Shown: piece after piece, positions 5,898 to 12,761 of the stretch | Layout of the letters: each line of letters starts with the position of its first letter | Numbering within the stretch: the first letter of the stretch is position 1 | Assembly (NCBI GenBank): GCA_043733485.1 | Contig: JAYTGN010000212.1 | Location: 1 to 12,761 of the forward strand | Direction of reading: 5' to 3' | Length of the DNA: 12,761 nt | Source: Urbifossiella sp043733485 | GTDB lineage: Bacteria > Planctomycetota > Planctomycetia > Gemmatales > Gemmataceae | Program-made: the position numbers and the translations under genes | Notes under the pieces: generated by a model | What the model was told of the DNA's origin: nothing | The model's input: only the letters and a program-made list of their open reading frames with translations | The model's database searches: none

Positions 5898-7013
5898 ATG
5901 AAGTCACGACTGCTGGGAATCGCGATGGCACTGGGGTTCGCCGGGACGGCCGGTGCCGCCGAGAAGCCCGTGCGAACGCTTCAGCTGCCCGCGACGCCCT
6001 ACCGGTATTCGGATGAAGTCTTGCCGCCTCAGCTCAAGAACGGCGAAGCCCGACGGCTCGACAGCACGCCGGCTTCGAATCCCATCACCGACGCCGGCGC
6101 GACGCTCGGCCGCGTCCTCTTCTACGATACGCGGCTCTCGGCCAACGGCACCACCGCCTGTGCATCTTGCCACCATCAGAAGCACGCGTTCTCCGACCCG
6201 AACAAATTCAGCAAGGGCTACGAAGGCAAGCTCACCGATCGGAACGCGATGCCGCTCGTCGACGTTCGCTTCTACCCGCGCGGCCGGTACTTCTGGGACG
6301 AACGGGCCGCGACGCTCGAAGAGCAAGTGCTGATGCCGATCCAGAACAAGGTCGAGATGGGCCAGAGCCTGGAGGGACTGTTGAAGTCGCTGGCCGATGC
6401 CCCGGACTATTCGCCGCTGTTCGCCAAGGCCTTCGGCGACTCCAAGGTCACGAAGGACCGCACCGCCAAGGCGCTCGCTCAGTTCGTACGTTCGCTCGTC
6501 TCGTATCAATCGCGATTCGACGAGGGTTTGGCCCAAGTGAAGACGAACGACGAGCCGTTCCCGAACTTCACCCGCGAAGAGAATCGCGGTAAGGATCAGT
6601 TCCTACGGCGCTGTGCGAACTGCCACCTGAGCGGCGATCGGCAAGCGCTCTTCTCGACGAACCGGGCGCTCAACAACGGCCTCGACGCCGATACGAAAGT
6701 CGCGGACTTGGGCGTGGCGGATGTCACCTTCAACCGCTTCGAAGCGGGGCAGTTCAAATCGCCCTCGCTGCGGAACGTCGAGTACACGGGACCGTACATG
6801 CACGATGGCCGATTCAAGACGCTGGAAGAAGTGGTGGAGCACTACAGTTCGGGGGTGAAGAACCACCCGACCCGCGATCCGCGCTCCGGCCCCGTCGGCG
6901 GCTTCCGGTTCAGCAATGGAGAAAAGGCCGCCCTCGTGGCCTTCCTGAAAACGCTCAGCGACTCCAAGTTCATCAGCGATCCGAAGTTCTCGGATCCGTT
7001 CGTGGTGAAGTGA
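5898..7013 (+). CDS. Di-haem cytochrome c peroxidase / MauG-family protein
   Basis: This 371-residue exported protein has a signal peptide (MKSRLLGIAMALGFAGTAGAA). It has two c-type haem sites, CASCHH at residues 88-93 and CANCHL at 239-244, in the arrangement of bacterial di-haem peroxidases. Around the first site are LGRVLFYDTRLSANGTTAC and HAFSDP, typical of the family. The region RYFWDERAATLEEQVLMPIQ is another family hallmark. PYMHDGRFKTLEEVVEHYSSG near the C-terminus supplies the Met ligand expected for the electron-transfer haem. The family reduces hydrogen peroxide in the periplasm or, in MauG-like members, oxidises a partner protein. ATG at 5898 follows GGGAGAG (5888-5894) and starts the signal peptide directly; an in-frame start at 5865 would bury it. 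The gene leads a group with two small exported proteins. Confidence 0.92.
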   Translation: MKSRLLGIAMALGFAGTAGAAEKPVRTLQLPATPYRYSDEVLPPQLKNGEARRLDSTPASNPITDAGATLGRVLFYDTRLSANGTTACASCHHQKHAFSDPNKFSKGYEGKLTDRNAMPLVDVRFYPRGRYFWDERAATLEEQVLMPIQNKVEMGQSLEGLLKSLADAPDYSPLFAKAFGDSKVTKDRTAKALAQFVRSLVSYQSRFDEGLAQVKTNDEPFPNFTREENRGKDQFLRRCANCHLSGDRQALFSTNRALNNGLDADTKVADLGVADVTFNRFEAGQFKSPSLRNVEYTGPYMHDGRFKTLEEVVEHYSSGVKNHPTRDPRSGPVGGFRFSNGEKAALVAFLKTLSDSKFISDPKFSDPFVVK

Positions 7014-7045
7014 TTTTCGAAACCCGGTTTTGAAGGAACCTCGAT

Positions 7046-7672
7046 ATGCGTGCCGGTAAATTCTTTGCCTTTGCCCTGAGCTTCGGGCTCGTAGTCGCCG
7101 CGGGCGTCGATGGGCAGCCGCCGAACGGGCCGAAGGGTCTCAAGGGGCCACCGGGCAAGGGCGGACCTAAAGGCCAAGGCGGCAGCGAACGCCTCCTCGA
7201 CGATCTGAACGTGTCCGGCCAACAGAAGGCCAAGGCGCGGGACATTCTCAAAGCGCACGACGATGCGATGCGCCAGTTCGCCTCCCAGAAACGTCAGGAA
7301 CTGCTGGCACAGATGAAGGACGTTCTCGAGGCCGACGAGTTCAAGAAGTTTCAAGAGGAGGTGGAGCGCGTGCCGCTGATTTCCACCGCGCCGAACGGCC
7401 CGCGCGGAGTCGCGGCCGACGAAATGATCGGCCACCTCATGAGCTTCGACAAGAATGCCGACGGCAAGATCGCCAAGGACGAACTCCCCGAACGGATGCA
7501 CGCGCTGTTCGAGGAAGGCGACGCAAATAAAGACGGCGTCCTCGATTCGGAAGAGATCAAGCGACTGGCCGCGCGGGCGGAACGAGCCCCGAACGGCCCA
7601 CGCGGTGGACCTCCTGGCGGCGGGCCTCCCGGCAATCGCCCGTTCCCTCCGCCTCCGCCGCGACCCAACTGA
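7046..7672 (+). CDS. Exported EF-hand protein with Gly/Pro-rich ends
   Basis: This 208-residue protein has a signal peptide (residues 1 to about 23), then a collagen-like Gly/Pro/Lys stretch (24-47). A helical segment follows (49-107) that starts LDDLNVSGQQKAKARDIL and resembles the LTxxQ helices of Spy-type proteins. Two canonical EF-hand loops come next: DKNADGKIAKDE (135-146) and DANKDGVLDSEE (159-170), each with acidic or amide residues at positions 1, 3 and 5 and Glu at 12. The tail is Pro/Gly-rich. PNGPRG occurs at 117-122 and again at 183-188, either side of the EF-hand pair. It should bind calcium outside the cytoplasm; what it does is not known. GAAGGA lies about 10 bases before the ATG. 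It sits 32 bases after the peroxidase gene and is probably cotranscribed with it. Confidence 0.88.
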   Translation: MRAGKFFAFALSFGLVVAAGVDGQPPNGPKGLKGPPGKGGPKGQGGSERLLDDLNVSGQQKAKARDILKAHDDAMRQFASQKRQELLAQMKDVLEADEFKKFQEEVERVPLISTAPNGPRGVAADEMIGHLMSFDKNADGKIAKDELPERMHALFEEGDANKDGVLDSEEIKRLAARAERAPNGPRGGPPGGGPPGNRPFPPPPPRPN

Positions 7673-7710
7673 CCGTAGACTTTCTCAACCCTGTTTCACG
7701 GAGACCTGCG

Positions 7711-8103
7711 ATGCGTAAAGGTGCGATTCTGACGTTCGCCTTATCGGCGGCGTGCTTCCTGGCCCTCACGGCCACGGCCCAACCCCCGGGCGGCGACAAA
7801 GGCGGACCCGGTGGAGGCGACAAGGGCGGCTTCGGAGGCAAGGGTGGACCAGGCGGAGGCTTCGGCATGCGAGGCACGCCCGGCCAGATCATGCCGAGCT
7901 TCATCCAGGAACGCTTGAAGCTGACCGACGACCAGAAGAAGGTGCTCGCCGAACTCCAGAAAGACGTCGACACCAAGCTCGACAAGATGCTCACCGATGA
8001 GCAGCGCGCCGAGTTGAAGAAGATGAAGGAAATGGGCGGCGGACCGGGTGGACCGGGTGGACCCGGCGGCAAGGGCGGACCTCCCGGAGAGAAGAAGCAG
8101 TAA
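7711..8103 (+). CDS. Exported Spy/CpxP-like glycine-rich protein
   Basis: This 130-residue protein has a signal peptide (residues 1 to about 23, ending ATAQ), a Gly/Pro-rich linker (24-60), a helical middle and a second Gly/Pro tail. The middle reads ERLKLTDDQKKVLAELQKDV and then KMLTDEQRAELKKMKEM, giving two LT-x-x-Q motifs, the mark of the Spy/CpxP fold. Those periplasmic proteins act as chaperones or metal and stress sensors in other bacteria; here the role is inferred only. The tail is encoded by 9-base near-repeats from 8041. GGAGA precedes the ATG at a normal distance. It lies 38 bases after the EF-hand gene and shares its layout of signal, Gly/Pro linker, LTxxQ-like helices and Gly/Pro tail, so the two may be distant relatives. 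Confidence 0.83.
   Translation: MRKGAILTFALSAACFLALTATAQPPGGDKGGPGGGDKGGFGGKGGPGGGFGMRGTPGQIMPSFIQERLKLTDDQKKVLAELQKDVDTKLDKMLTDEQRAELKKMKEMGGGPGGPGGPGGKGGPPGEKKQ
8041..8085 (+). repeat. 9-base tandem near-repeat encoding a Gly/Pro tail
   Basis: GGACCGGGT occurs twice in a row (8041-8058), followed by diverged 9-base units GGACCCGGC, GGCAAGGGC and GGACCTCCC. Each unit encodes three residues of the Gly-Pro-Gly type at the end of the Spy-like protein. Such units are prone to slippage without frameshift. Confidence 0.75.
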
Positions 8104-8113
8104 GCAACGCAGC

Positions 8114-8140
8114 GTAGTCGCGACTCCTAGTCGCGACTAC
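8114..8140. terminator. Perfect hairpin between convergent genes, likely bidirectional terminator
   Basis: Two perfect 12-base arms, GTAGTCGCGACT (8114-8125) and AGTCGCGACTAC (8129-8140), enclose the 3-base loop CCT. The core AGTCGCGACT is itself a palindrome, so the element is at once an inverted and a direct repeat. It starts 11 bases after the stop of the Spy-like gene and overlaps the TAG stop (8137-8139) of ung on the other strand. That place is ideal for ending both transcripts. There is no T-run on either side, so it is not a textbook intrinsic terminator. It could instead be a dispersed intergenic palindrome. Confidence 0.6.
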
Positions 8141-8868
8141 ACGACCGGTTCCGGCAATCGCCAATCCATTCCCGCCTGCCCTTCGGCTTCCAACGCCGCA
8201 TTCACTTTTGAAAACGGCTTGCTCCCAAAGAACCCGTTGTGTGCCGACAGCGGCGAGGGATGCACCCCTCGAATCACCGCATGACGGCTGGCGTCGATGA
8301 GCTTCACTTTCTTCTGCGCCGAGTTGCCCCACAGCACGAAGACGATCGGCCGCGGCAAGTTGTTCACCGCGCGAATGGCCGCATCGGTGAACGACTCCCA
8401 GCCCTTCGCGGAATGTGAATTCGGTTCGCCGGCCCGCACGGTGAGGCACGCGTTCAGGAGCAAGACGCCGCGCTCGGCCCAAGCCGTGAGGCAACCGTGC
8501 GAAGCGGGAGCGATCCCGAGATCGTCTTGAAGCTCGCGAAAGACGTTTCTCAAGGAAGCCGGGATTTTCACTCCGGGTTGCACGGAAAAGCACAGCCCGT
8601 GTGCGACGCCCGGAGTCGGGTAAGGATCCTGCCCGAGAATGAGAACCTTCACGCGTTCGAGCGGCGTGAATCGGAAAGCGTTGAAGACATCGCAAGACGG
8701 CGGCAAGATGTCGTGGCTCGCGCGCTCGCGAGCAAGAAATTGCATCAGCCCCGGCCAGTACGGCTCGCGCGGTTGCGGGGACAGAGCCTGGAGCCACGAG
8801 GCAGGAAGGTCGTCTGGAAGCAGGAAACCACTTCCATCTGGGGAGGGCGTCGCGTTCTTCCGGGTCAT
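8137..8868 (-). CDS. ung: Uracil-DNA glycosylase, family 1
   Basis: This 243-residue protein removes uracil from DNA in base-excision repair. Family 1 motifs are all present: the water-activating motif GQDPYPTPGVAHGLCFSV with the catalytic Asp, the uracil-recognition region LLLNACLTVRAGEPNSH followed by KGWE, the FVLWGNSAQKK strand, and the DNA-intercalating HPSPLSAHNGFFGSKPFSK with the catalytic His. The usual GQDPYH has Pro at the last position, as also occurs in some other bacteria. The start is uncertain. ATG at 8868 gives a length near the family norm. An upstream GTG at 8964 would overlap the kinase stop as GTGA and add 32 basic residues unlike the family. No strong ribosome site supports either. 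The gene is downstream of the kinase on the same strand, with no obvious functional link. Confidence 0.93.
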   Translation of the reverse strand: MTRKNATPSPDGSGFLLPDDLPASWLQALSPQPREPYWPGLMQFLARERASHDILPPSCDVFNAFRFTPLERVKVLILGQDPYPTPGVAHGLCFSVQPGVKIPASLRNVFRELQDDLGIAPASHGCLTAWAERGVLLLNACLTVRAGEPNSHSAKGWESFTDAAIRAVNNLPRPIVFVLWGNSAQKKVKLIDASRHAVIRGVHPSPLSAHNGFFGSKPFSKVNAALEAEGQAGMDWRLPEPVV

Positions 8869-8960
8869 CTCGTCGACTCGCAGGCATGCGGTACCGGAAG
8901 GCGATCGAATGCCTCCACGCGACTTTTGTAGGGCGGGCCGAGGCTTCGCGAAGACTCGAC

Positions 8961-11561
8961 TCACCGGCTGCCGAAGCGGAAGCCGATCAGTGCGATGACC
9001 GCACCCAGCAAGAGTGCCACGTGGTAGTCGCTCACCGGCTCGACGGTCCGCACGCCGAGCTGATGCCCGACCACGGCGACCCCCGCTCCGGCCAGCACCA
9101 TCAGGGACATCGCATTCCCGCGGAAGCAGAGCGAGCCCATCAAGAGCAAGCCCGCGATCCCCACGTTGAAGCTATCGACCCATCCCGTGAACCGCGATGG
9201 CACGCCCTCGACCGCCAGCGGAGTCGTCTTGCGAGTTCGATCCAGCGCCGCGGTATATTCCAGGCCCGCGAGGTCGCTCGCTTCCACCGCGGATTGAACC
9301 TGCGTCTGCACTTCGCTTCCCGGCAGGAGGCCGTTCTGGTGCGCCCAGATCCCACACGCAGCCAGGAGCAACGCCGCGATCGCGGTTCGAACGTGCGGGC
9401 CGACGACGAGCGCGACCAGCCGGCCCAGCGACTCGGGCTTCGACGGCTCGAAGTCGAACTCGGGATCGCTGGCCCCGCTCATCAAAGTACCGACGTGGGG
9501 CTCGGTCGCGGACCGGCGAATGTGATATGCGGTGCGGACCATCGCGTCGGCCGTGGCCGAGGCCTGACGCTGGGCCACATCCTGAGCGGCTCCCTCGGCG
9601 AGCAATCGGGCGCGTTCCACGACCGCGAGCATCTTCCGCTCGCGGGACTCCCGGCGCGTCGATTCGATGCGCGTCATCGCGTTGAGAATCGGTTCGCGCC
9701 AGGAAGCGTACTTCTCGCGCGGCCCGGAGGAACCGCCCCGCAAGAGGCCCGCTCGGGCCGTCAACTTCGCTTCGTAACCGAAGAGTGCTTCAAAGAATCC
9801 TTCCCACTTGCGGCCCGAGAATTTGGCCGCGAACTGCCGCAAGTCCCCTTCATCCAGCCCCTGAGCGCGGAACCGTCGCAGCAACTTCTCGCAAGCATCG
9901 ACTGGGCCGCGGCGCTCGGCGTCGATCGGTCGATCCAGAGCCAGGTGTACGGCGAAGGCGAGCCCGATTCCCATGATGCCGAACGCGACCCCGATCCAGA
10001 ACAGGCCGGACATCGCGAGTAGGAGTACGAACATGCCGAAGGCGGCGAGCGCGATGGCCCAGTCCCACCAGCCGAGCCCCCAGGCGAACTGCCGGGCGCG
10101 GGTAAAGAGTACGCCCTTCCGCGCGATGCCATCGACGACGAAGTACGCCGCGGCCGTTTGCACGAGCAGCGACACGACTCCGAACGACCAGCCCGCCCGA
10201 CCGAAGAACAGCAGCAAGATGGAGGCGAAGACGGCGAGCGCGGCGAAGCCTTGCACGAGCCGGCCGCGAAGCACGGCCCTCGGCGACGCGTTGAAAGCGT
10301 GGACGAGGCCTTCGAGCTTCGCGATTTCCTCTTCGCGCGGGCAGAACGAGCCGGCGGTTCGGATGCCGAGCCAGGCTTCGAGCGTGCGGATCACGTCGTC
10401 CATGCTCTGGAAGCGATCGTCGGGGCTCTTGGCGAGCATGCGTTGGATCACGGCCGAGAGTTCGGCGGGAACGCGAGCTACGATCCGTTCCGGCGGCACG
10501 ATCGGTTCGTAAGCCTGCTTCGTCATGAGTTCGATGGCGGTGGTGCCGTGGAACGGCGGGCGGCCCGTAACCATCACGTACAGCGTGCAGCCGAGCGAAT
10601 AGACATCGGCCCGGCGATCGACCGAGGCGGCATCGCGGCACTGCTCCGGCGACATGTACGCCGGCGTACCCAGAGCGATCCGGGCCCCCGTCAGGTTCGC
10701 GGGAATCGAGTTCAACCCACCGCGCGATGTGGCGAGTGCGTCGTCTTCCCGCGTGAGCGCCGGCGTCTTCACCAGGCCGAGATCGGCCACCTTCACCAAA
10801 CCCTGATGGTCCAGTAGCAGATTGTCCGGCTTCACGTCGCGGTGGATCATGCCGCGATCGTGGGCGTGCTTGAGGCCGCGAGCCGCTTGCAGGATGTAAC
10901 CCACGGCCGTCTCGGGGTCGAGCTTCCCGTGCTTGCGCACCACCTCGGCCAGCGAGCGACCCGGTACGAACTCCATGCTGAAGAAGCGACCGCCATCGAC
11001 CTCGCCGATGTCGTGAATCTGAACGATATTCGGATGGCAGAGTTGAGCGGCCGCATACGCTTCCCGCGTGAAGCGGGCCACGAACGTGGGGTCGCTGGCC
11101 CAGCGTTTCGCCATCACTTTGAGCGCGACGGGCCGATCGAGCGAAAGTTGCTGCGCGAGAAAGACGGCACCCATGCCGCCGCGACCGAGTTCCCGCACGA
11201 TCCGGTACCCGTGGACATCCGTTCGCGGTGCCGCATAGTCCTCGTTGGAATTCTCGACTTCCGGTGCGTCTTCAAAATCGGTGATCGAGTGGTTCCTGCG
11301 ACGCGGATCGGCGTTGGTCGGTTCGAAGCCCGCGATGTGAGAACTGCCGCGAGAACCGGCGACGGCCAACTCCGACTTCGCGGACGCGCGGTTGGCGATC
11401 GTCTCTTCGATCTCGAGCGCGCGAACTTCAATCGCGGTGTCGTCCCGCGGCACGTTGAGGGCGAACGGCCTCTCGCACTTCGGGCAGCGCGAGCGGTACC
11501 GCCCCGCCTTCGCGGCCTTCAAATTGATCCGGTGTTCGCAATAGGGGCACGCGATGGGCAC
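8961..11561 (-). CDS. Zinc-ribbon Ser/Thr protein kinase with multi-span membrane region
   Basis: This is an 866-residue membrane kinase. It opens with a zinc ribbon, CPYC (Cys5, Cys8) and CPKC (Cys26, Cys29), then an acidic linker. The Hanks-type kinase domain spans about 118-398. It has the glycine loop GRGGMGAVFLA (126-136), VALKVM with Lys148, HRDVKPDN with catalytic Asp242, DLG with Asp260 in place of DFG, GTPAYMSPEQ (298-307) and ADVYSLGCTLYVMVTGRPPF. Four hydrophobic spans follow (about 435-453, 459-479, 500-521 and 522-542). A charged helical region of about 200 residues comes next, then more hydrophobic spans near the C-terminus. All catalytic residues are present, so it should be active. 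No known sensor domain is recognised. GTG at 11561 is chosen: it has GAGG 8 bases upstream and begins right at the zinc ribbon. An upstream start at 11810 would add 83 residues that do not look like a domain. Confidence 0.9.
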   Translation of the reverse strand: MPIACPYCEHRINLKAAKAGRYRSRCPKCERPFALNVPRDDTAIEVRALEIEETIANRASAKSELAVAGSRGSSHIAGFEPTNADPRRRNHSITDFEDAPEVENSNEDYAAPRTDVHGYRIVRELGRGGMGAVFLAQQLSLDRPVALKVMAKRWASDPTFVARFTREAYAAAQLCHPNIVQIHDIGEVDGGRFFSMEFVPGRSLAEVVRKHGKLDPETAVGYILQAARGLKHAHDRGMIHRDVKPDNLLLDHQGLVKVADLGLVKTPALTREDDALATSRGGLNSIPANLTGARIALGTPAYMSPEQCRDAASVDRRADVYSLGCTLYVMVTGRPPFHGTTAIELMTKQAYEPIVPPERIVARVPAELSAVIQRMLAKSPDDRFQSMDDVIRTLEAWLGIRTAGSFCPREEEIAKLEGLVHAFNASPRAVLRGRLVQGFAALAVFASILLLFFGRAGWSFGVVSLLVQTAAAYFVVDGIARKGVLFTRARQFAWGLGWWDWAIALAAFGMFVLLLAMSGLFWIGVAFGIMGIGLAFAVHLALDRPIDAERRGPVDACEKLLRRFRAQGLDEGDLRQFAAKFSGRKWEGFFEALFGYEAKLTARAGLLRGGSSGPREKYASWREPILNAMTRIESTRRESRERKMLAVVERARLLAEGAAQDVAQRQASATADAMVRTAYHIRRSATEPHVGTLMSGASDPEFDFEPSKPESLGRLVALVVGPHVRTAIAALLLAACGIWAHQNGLLPGSEVQTQVQSAVEASDLAGLEYTAALDRTRKTTPLAVEGVPSRFTGWVDSFNVGIAGLLLMGSLCFRGNAMSLMVLAGAGVAVVGHQLGVRTVEPVSDYHVALLLGAVIALIGFRFGSR

Positions 11562-11569
11562 GGCAGTGA

Positions 11570-11573
11570 CCTC
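11570..11573 (-). promoter_or_regulatory. Ribosome binding site supporting a GTG start for the kinase
   Basis: CCTC on the plus strand reads GAGG on the coding strand, 8 bases before GTG at 11561. This and the zinc ribbon that begins four codons later argue against the open frame continuing to 11810 as real protein. The site is short, so support is moderate. Confidence 0.45.
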
Positions 11574-11735
11574 GAAGCAGAAGCGCGGGGCTTCAGAAAA
11601 GTAGGTCACGATTTGACGGTCGGACGGATTATGCAGGCAGGAAAGAATGATGGTGCGAGCGGAATTCAGGCGAGGGGAGAAAACCTGCGGCACCGGTTCC
11701 ACCCAAGCCCAAATCGATTGGCGCGTCCGGGAGAA

Positions 11736-11741
11736 TATAAT
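11736..11741 (+). promoter_or_regulatory. Possible -10 element for the third DUF1559 gene
   Basis: A perfect TATAAT stands out in the GC-rich divergent gap between the kinase and the DUF1559 gene (11562-11834), 93 bases before the ATG at 11835. No convincing -35 box is found 16-18 bases upstream, so the call is weak. I see no gene in the rest of this 273-base gap. Confidence 0.3.
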
Positions 11742-11834
11742 TCTTGTGCCGCGATCGAAGCCGACGTATGATCGAGCCGTGGGATTATTTCGAGTTGGGA
11801 GCAGACTCACGAAATCCTCGCCAGGAGATCGAAC

Positions 11835-12761
11835 ATGCGCCGCAAAGGCTTTACTCTCATCGAACTGTTGGTCGTGATCGCCATCATCGCCATTTTGATC
11901 GGCCTACTCTTGCCGGCGGTCCAGAAGGTCCGCGAGGCAGCCAATCGCAGCAAGTGCGCCAACAACATGAAGCAGGTTGGGCTCGCGCTGCACGGCTACC
12001 ACGACGCCAATCGCGCTCTGCCGAAAATCGACGGCTTCACCCTGGGTTGGGGCCATCTGCCGCGCCTGCTGCCTTACCTCGAACAAGATCCGTTGTACCG
12101 ACAGATACGATTCGATGTGAACGTGACCTGCGAGGCCATGGCAGTCGTTCGACAAGCCAAGATCTCCACCTTCCTGTGCCCCAGCGATCCGCATTCCAGC
12201 TCCATGAGCGACAACCGCACCATGCCGGTGAGCGGGTGCCCGCAACTCGGCACGTCCGGAGTCGGCGATGGCCCCGGCGGTCGCTATCTCGGTTGGCACA
12301 GCAACTACGTCGGAAGCTACGGAGACGGCTTCAACAACATCCCGTCGCCCGCTGTCGATCCGTATGGAGGCGATGGCTCGCGGGTCAACTACGGGTGCGG
12401 AGGCTGTGCCAGCAACAACACCGTGGCACCCACTTCGCCCTGCCCGCAACCGGGCCAGGGTTACGGAGGCGGCCCCAATCATCGCGGGCTGTTCGATTAC
12501 ATCGGCAACGCAGCACCGATCACCTTCCTCGCGATCGGGGACGGTTTGAGCAACACCATCGCCTTCGGACACACCGACTGGTCCACCTCGTCTAACAGTT
12601 CGATCTGGATGACCAGCACCGGTTCGGTCCACGGCACGAGCCTACCACCGAACTGGAAGCTTCGCGTTTGCCAGTCGACCGCCGGAATGTCGGTCAATGC
12701 CTGCGCGGGAGCCACGTCGAGCTGGATGGGTCGCGGATTCGCCAGCCGGCACACCGGCGGG
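11835..12761 (+). CDS. DUF1559 pilin-like secreted protein (copy 3), cut by the window edge
   Basis: The frame is open for 309 codons to the right edge, so the C-terminus is missing. It starts with the short pilin-type leader MRRKG, then FTLIELLVVIAIIAILIG and LLLPAVQKVREAANRSKC, with the normal Gly before the cut and Glu at mature position 5. DUF1559 landmarks follow in order: NNMKQVGLALHGYHDANRAL, FLCPSDPHSSS, a Gly/Cys-rich stretch with CGGCASNN, AIGDGLSNTIAFGHTDW, and at the edge FASRHTGG, which begins the C-terminal HxGGxNxxxADGSVR motif. AGGAG (11823-11827) is 7 bases before the ATG, a clear ribosome site that the other two copies lack. It is divergent from the kinase. Its leader helix has the same protein sequence as the other copies but different codons, so it is an older relative. 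Confidence 0.92.
   Translation, partial: MRRKGFTLIELLVVIAIIAILIGLLLPAVQKVREAANRSKCANNMKQVGLALHGYHDANRALPKIDGFTLGWGHLPRLLPYLEQDPLYRQIRFDVNVTCEAMAVVRQAKISTFLCPSDPHSSSMSDNRTMPVSGCPQLGTSGVGDGPGGRYLGWHSNYVGSYGDGFNNIPSPAVDPYGGDGSRVNYGCGGCASNNTVAPTSPCPQPGQGYGGGPNHRGLFDYIGNAAPITFLAIGDGLSNTIAFGHTDWSTSSNSSIWMTSTGSVHGTSLPPNWKLRVCQSTAGMSVNACAGATSSWMGRGFASRHTGG

Noticed and set aside
7016..7045. Possible terminator after the peroxidase gene
   Set aside because: The gap is 32 bases and holds a ribosome site for the next gene but no stable hairpin. Cotranscription is more likely.
7557..8072. Proline-rich minus-strand open frame opposite the Spy-like gene
   Set aside because: The Pro-rich sequence is simply the complement of Gly codons in the real gene. 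It has no credible start or function.
8886..10022. Plus-strand open frame of 378 codons antisense to the kinase
   Set aside because: The protein is His/Arg/Asp-rich with no recognisable motif, and the opposite strand encodes a well-supported kinase. It is a high-GC shadow.
10842..11771. Plus-strand open frame of 309 codons antisense to the kinase domain
   Set aside because: The opposite strand holds the catalytic motifs of the kinase. The plus-strand reading has low-complexity composition and no domain.

Overview
The window looks like chromosomal DNA from a planctomycete, most likely a Gemmata-type member of the Gemmatales. The reasons are high GC content, three DUF1559 genes with pilin-like N-termini (a family hugely expanded in Planctomycetota), a small HEAT-repeat lipoprotein, a zinc-ribbon Ser/Thr kinase with many membrane segments, and glycine/proline-rich secreted proteins. 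The phylum is well supported; the finer placement is inference. I see no insertion sequence, CRISPR array, phage gene or rRNA.

Layout from left to right. A tRNA-Leu(CAA) gene (49-129) is followed on the opposite strand by a metallo-beta-lactamase-fold hydrolase (187-972). Next comes a plus-strand DUF1559 cluster: one intact gene (1169-2071), a HEAT-repeat lipoprotein that overlaps its stop codon (2068-2457), a second intact DUF1559 gene (2547-3575), and the orphan C-terminal tail of a further DUF1559 gene with no front half (about 3578-3766). A YciA-like acyl-CoA thioesterase follows (3807-4220). It converges on a two-gene minus-strand operon made of a VTC-type polyphosphate-polymerase-domain protein (4896-5672) and a DUF4956 membrane protein (4223-4903).

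A three-gene plus-strand group comes next and is wholly exported: a di-haem cytochrome c peroxidase/MauG-family protein (5898-7013), an EF-hand protein (7046-7672) and a Spy-like glycine-rich protein (7711-8103). A perfect 12-bp hairpin (8114-8140) separates it from the convergent uracil-DNA glycosylase gene ung (8137-8868). Upstream of ung on the same strand is a large membrane Ser/Thr protein kinase (8961-11561). A third DUF1559 gene starts divergently from the kinase (11835) and runs off the right edge.

How the genes may work together: the peroxidase, EF-hand and Spy-like proteins plausibly form a periplasmic redox/metal-handling unit. The VTC and DUF4956 proteins plausibly form a membrane-linked polyphosphate unit. 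The DUF1559 genes make surface or periplasmic pilin-like proteins of unknown role, and their paralogues show signs of recombination. These pathway links are inferred from gene order and motifs. No gap between genes exceeds about 275 bases.
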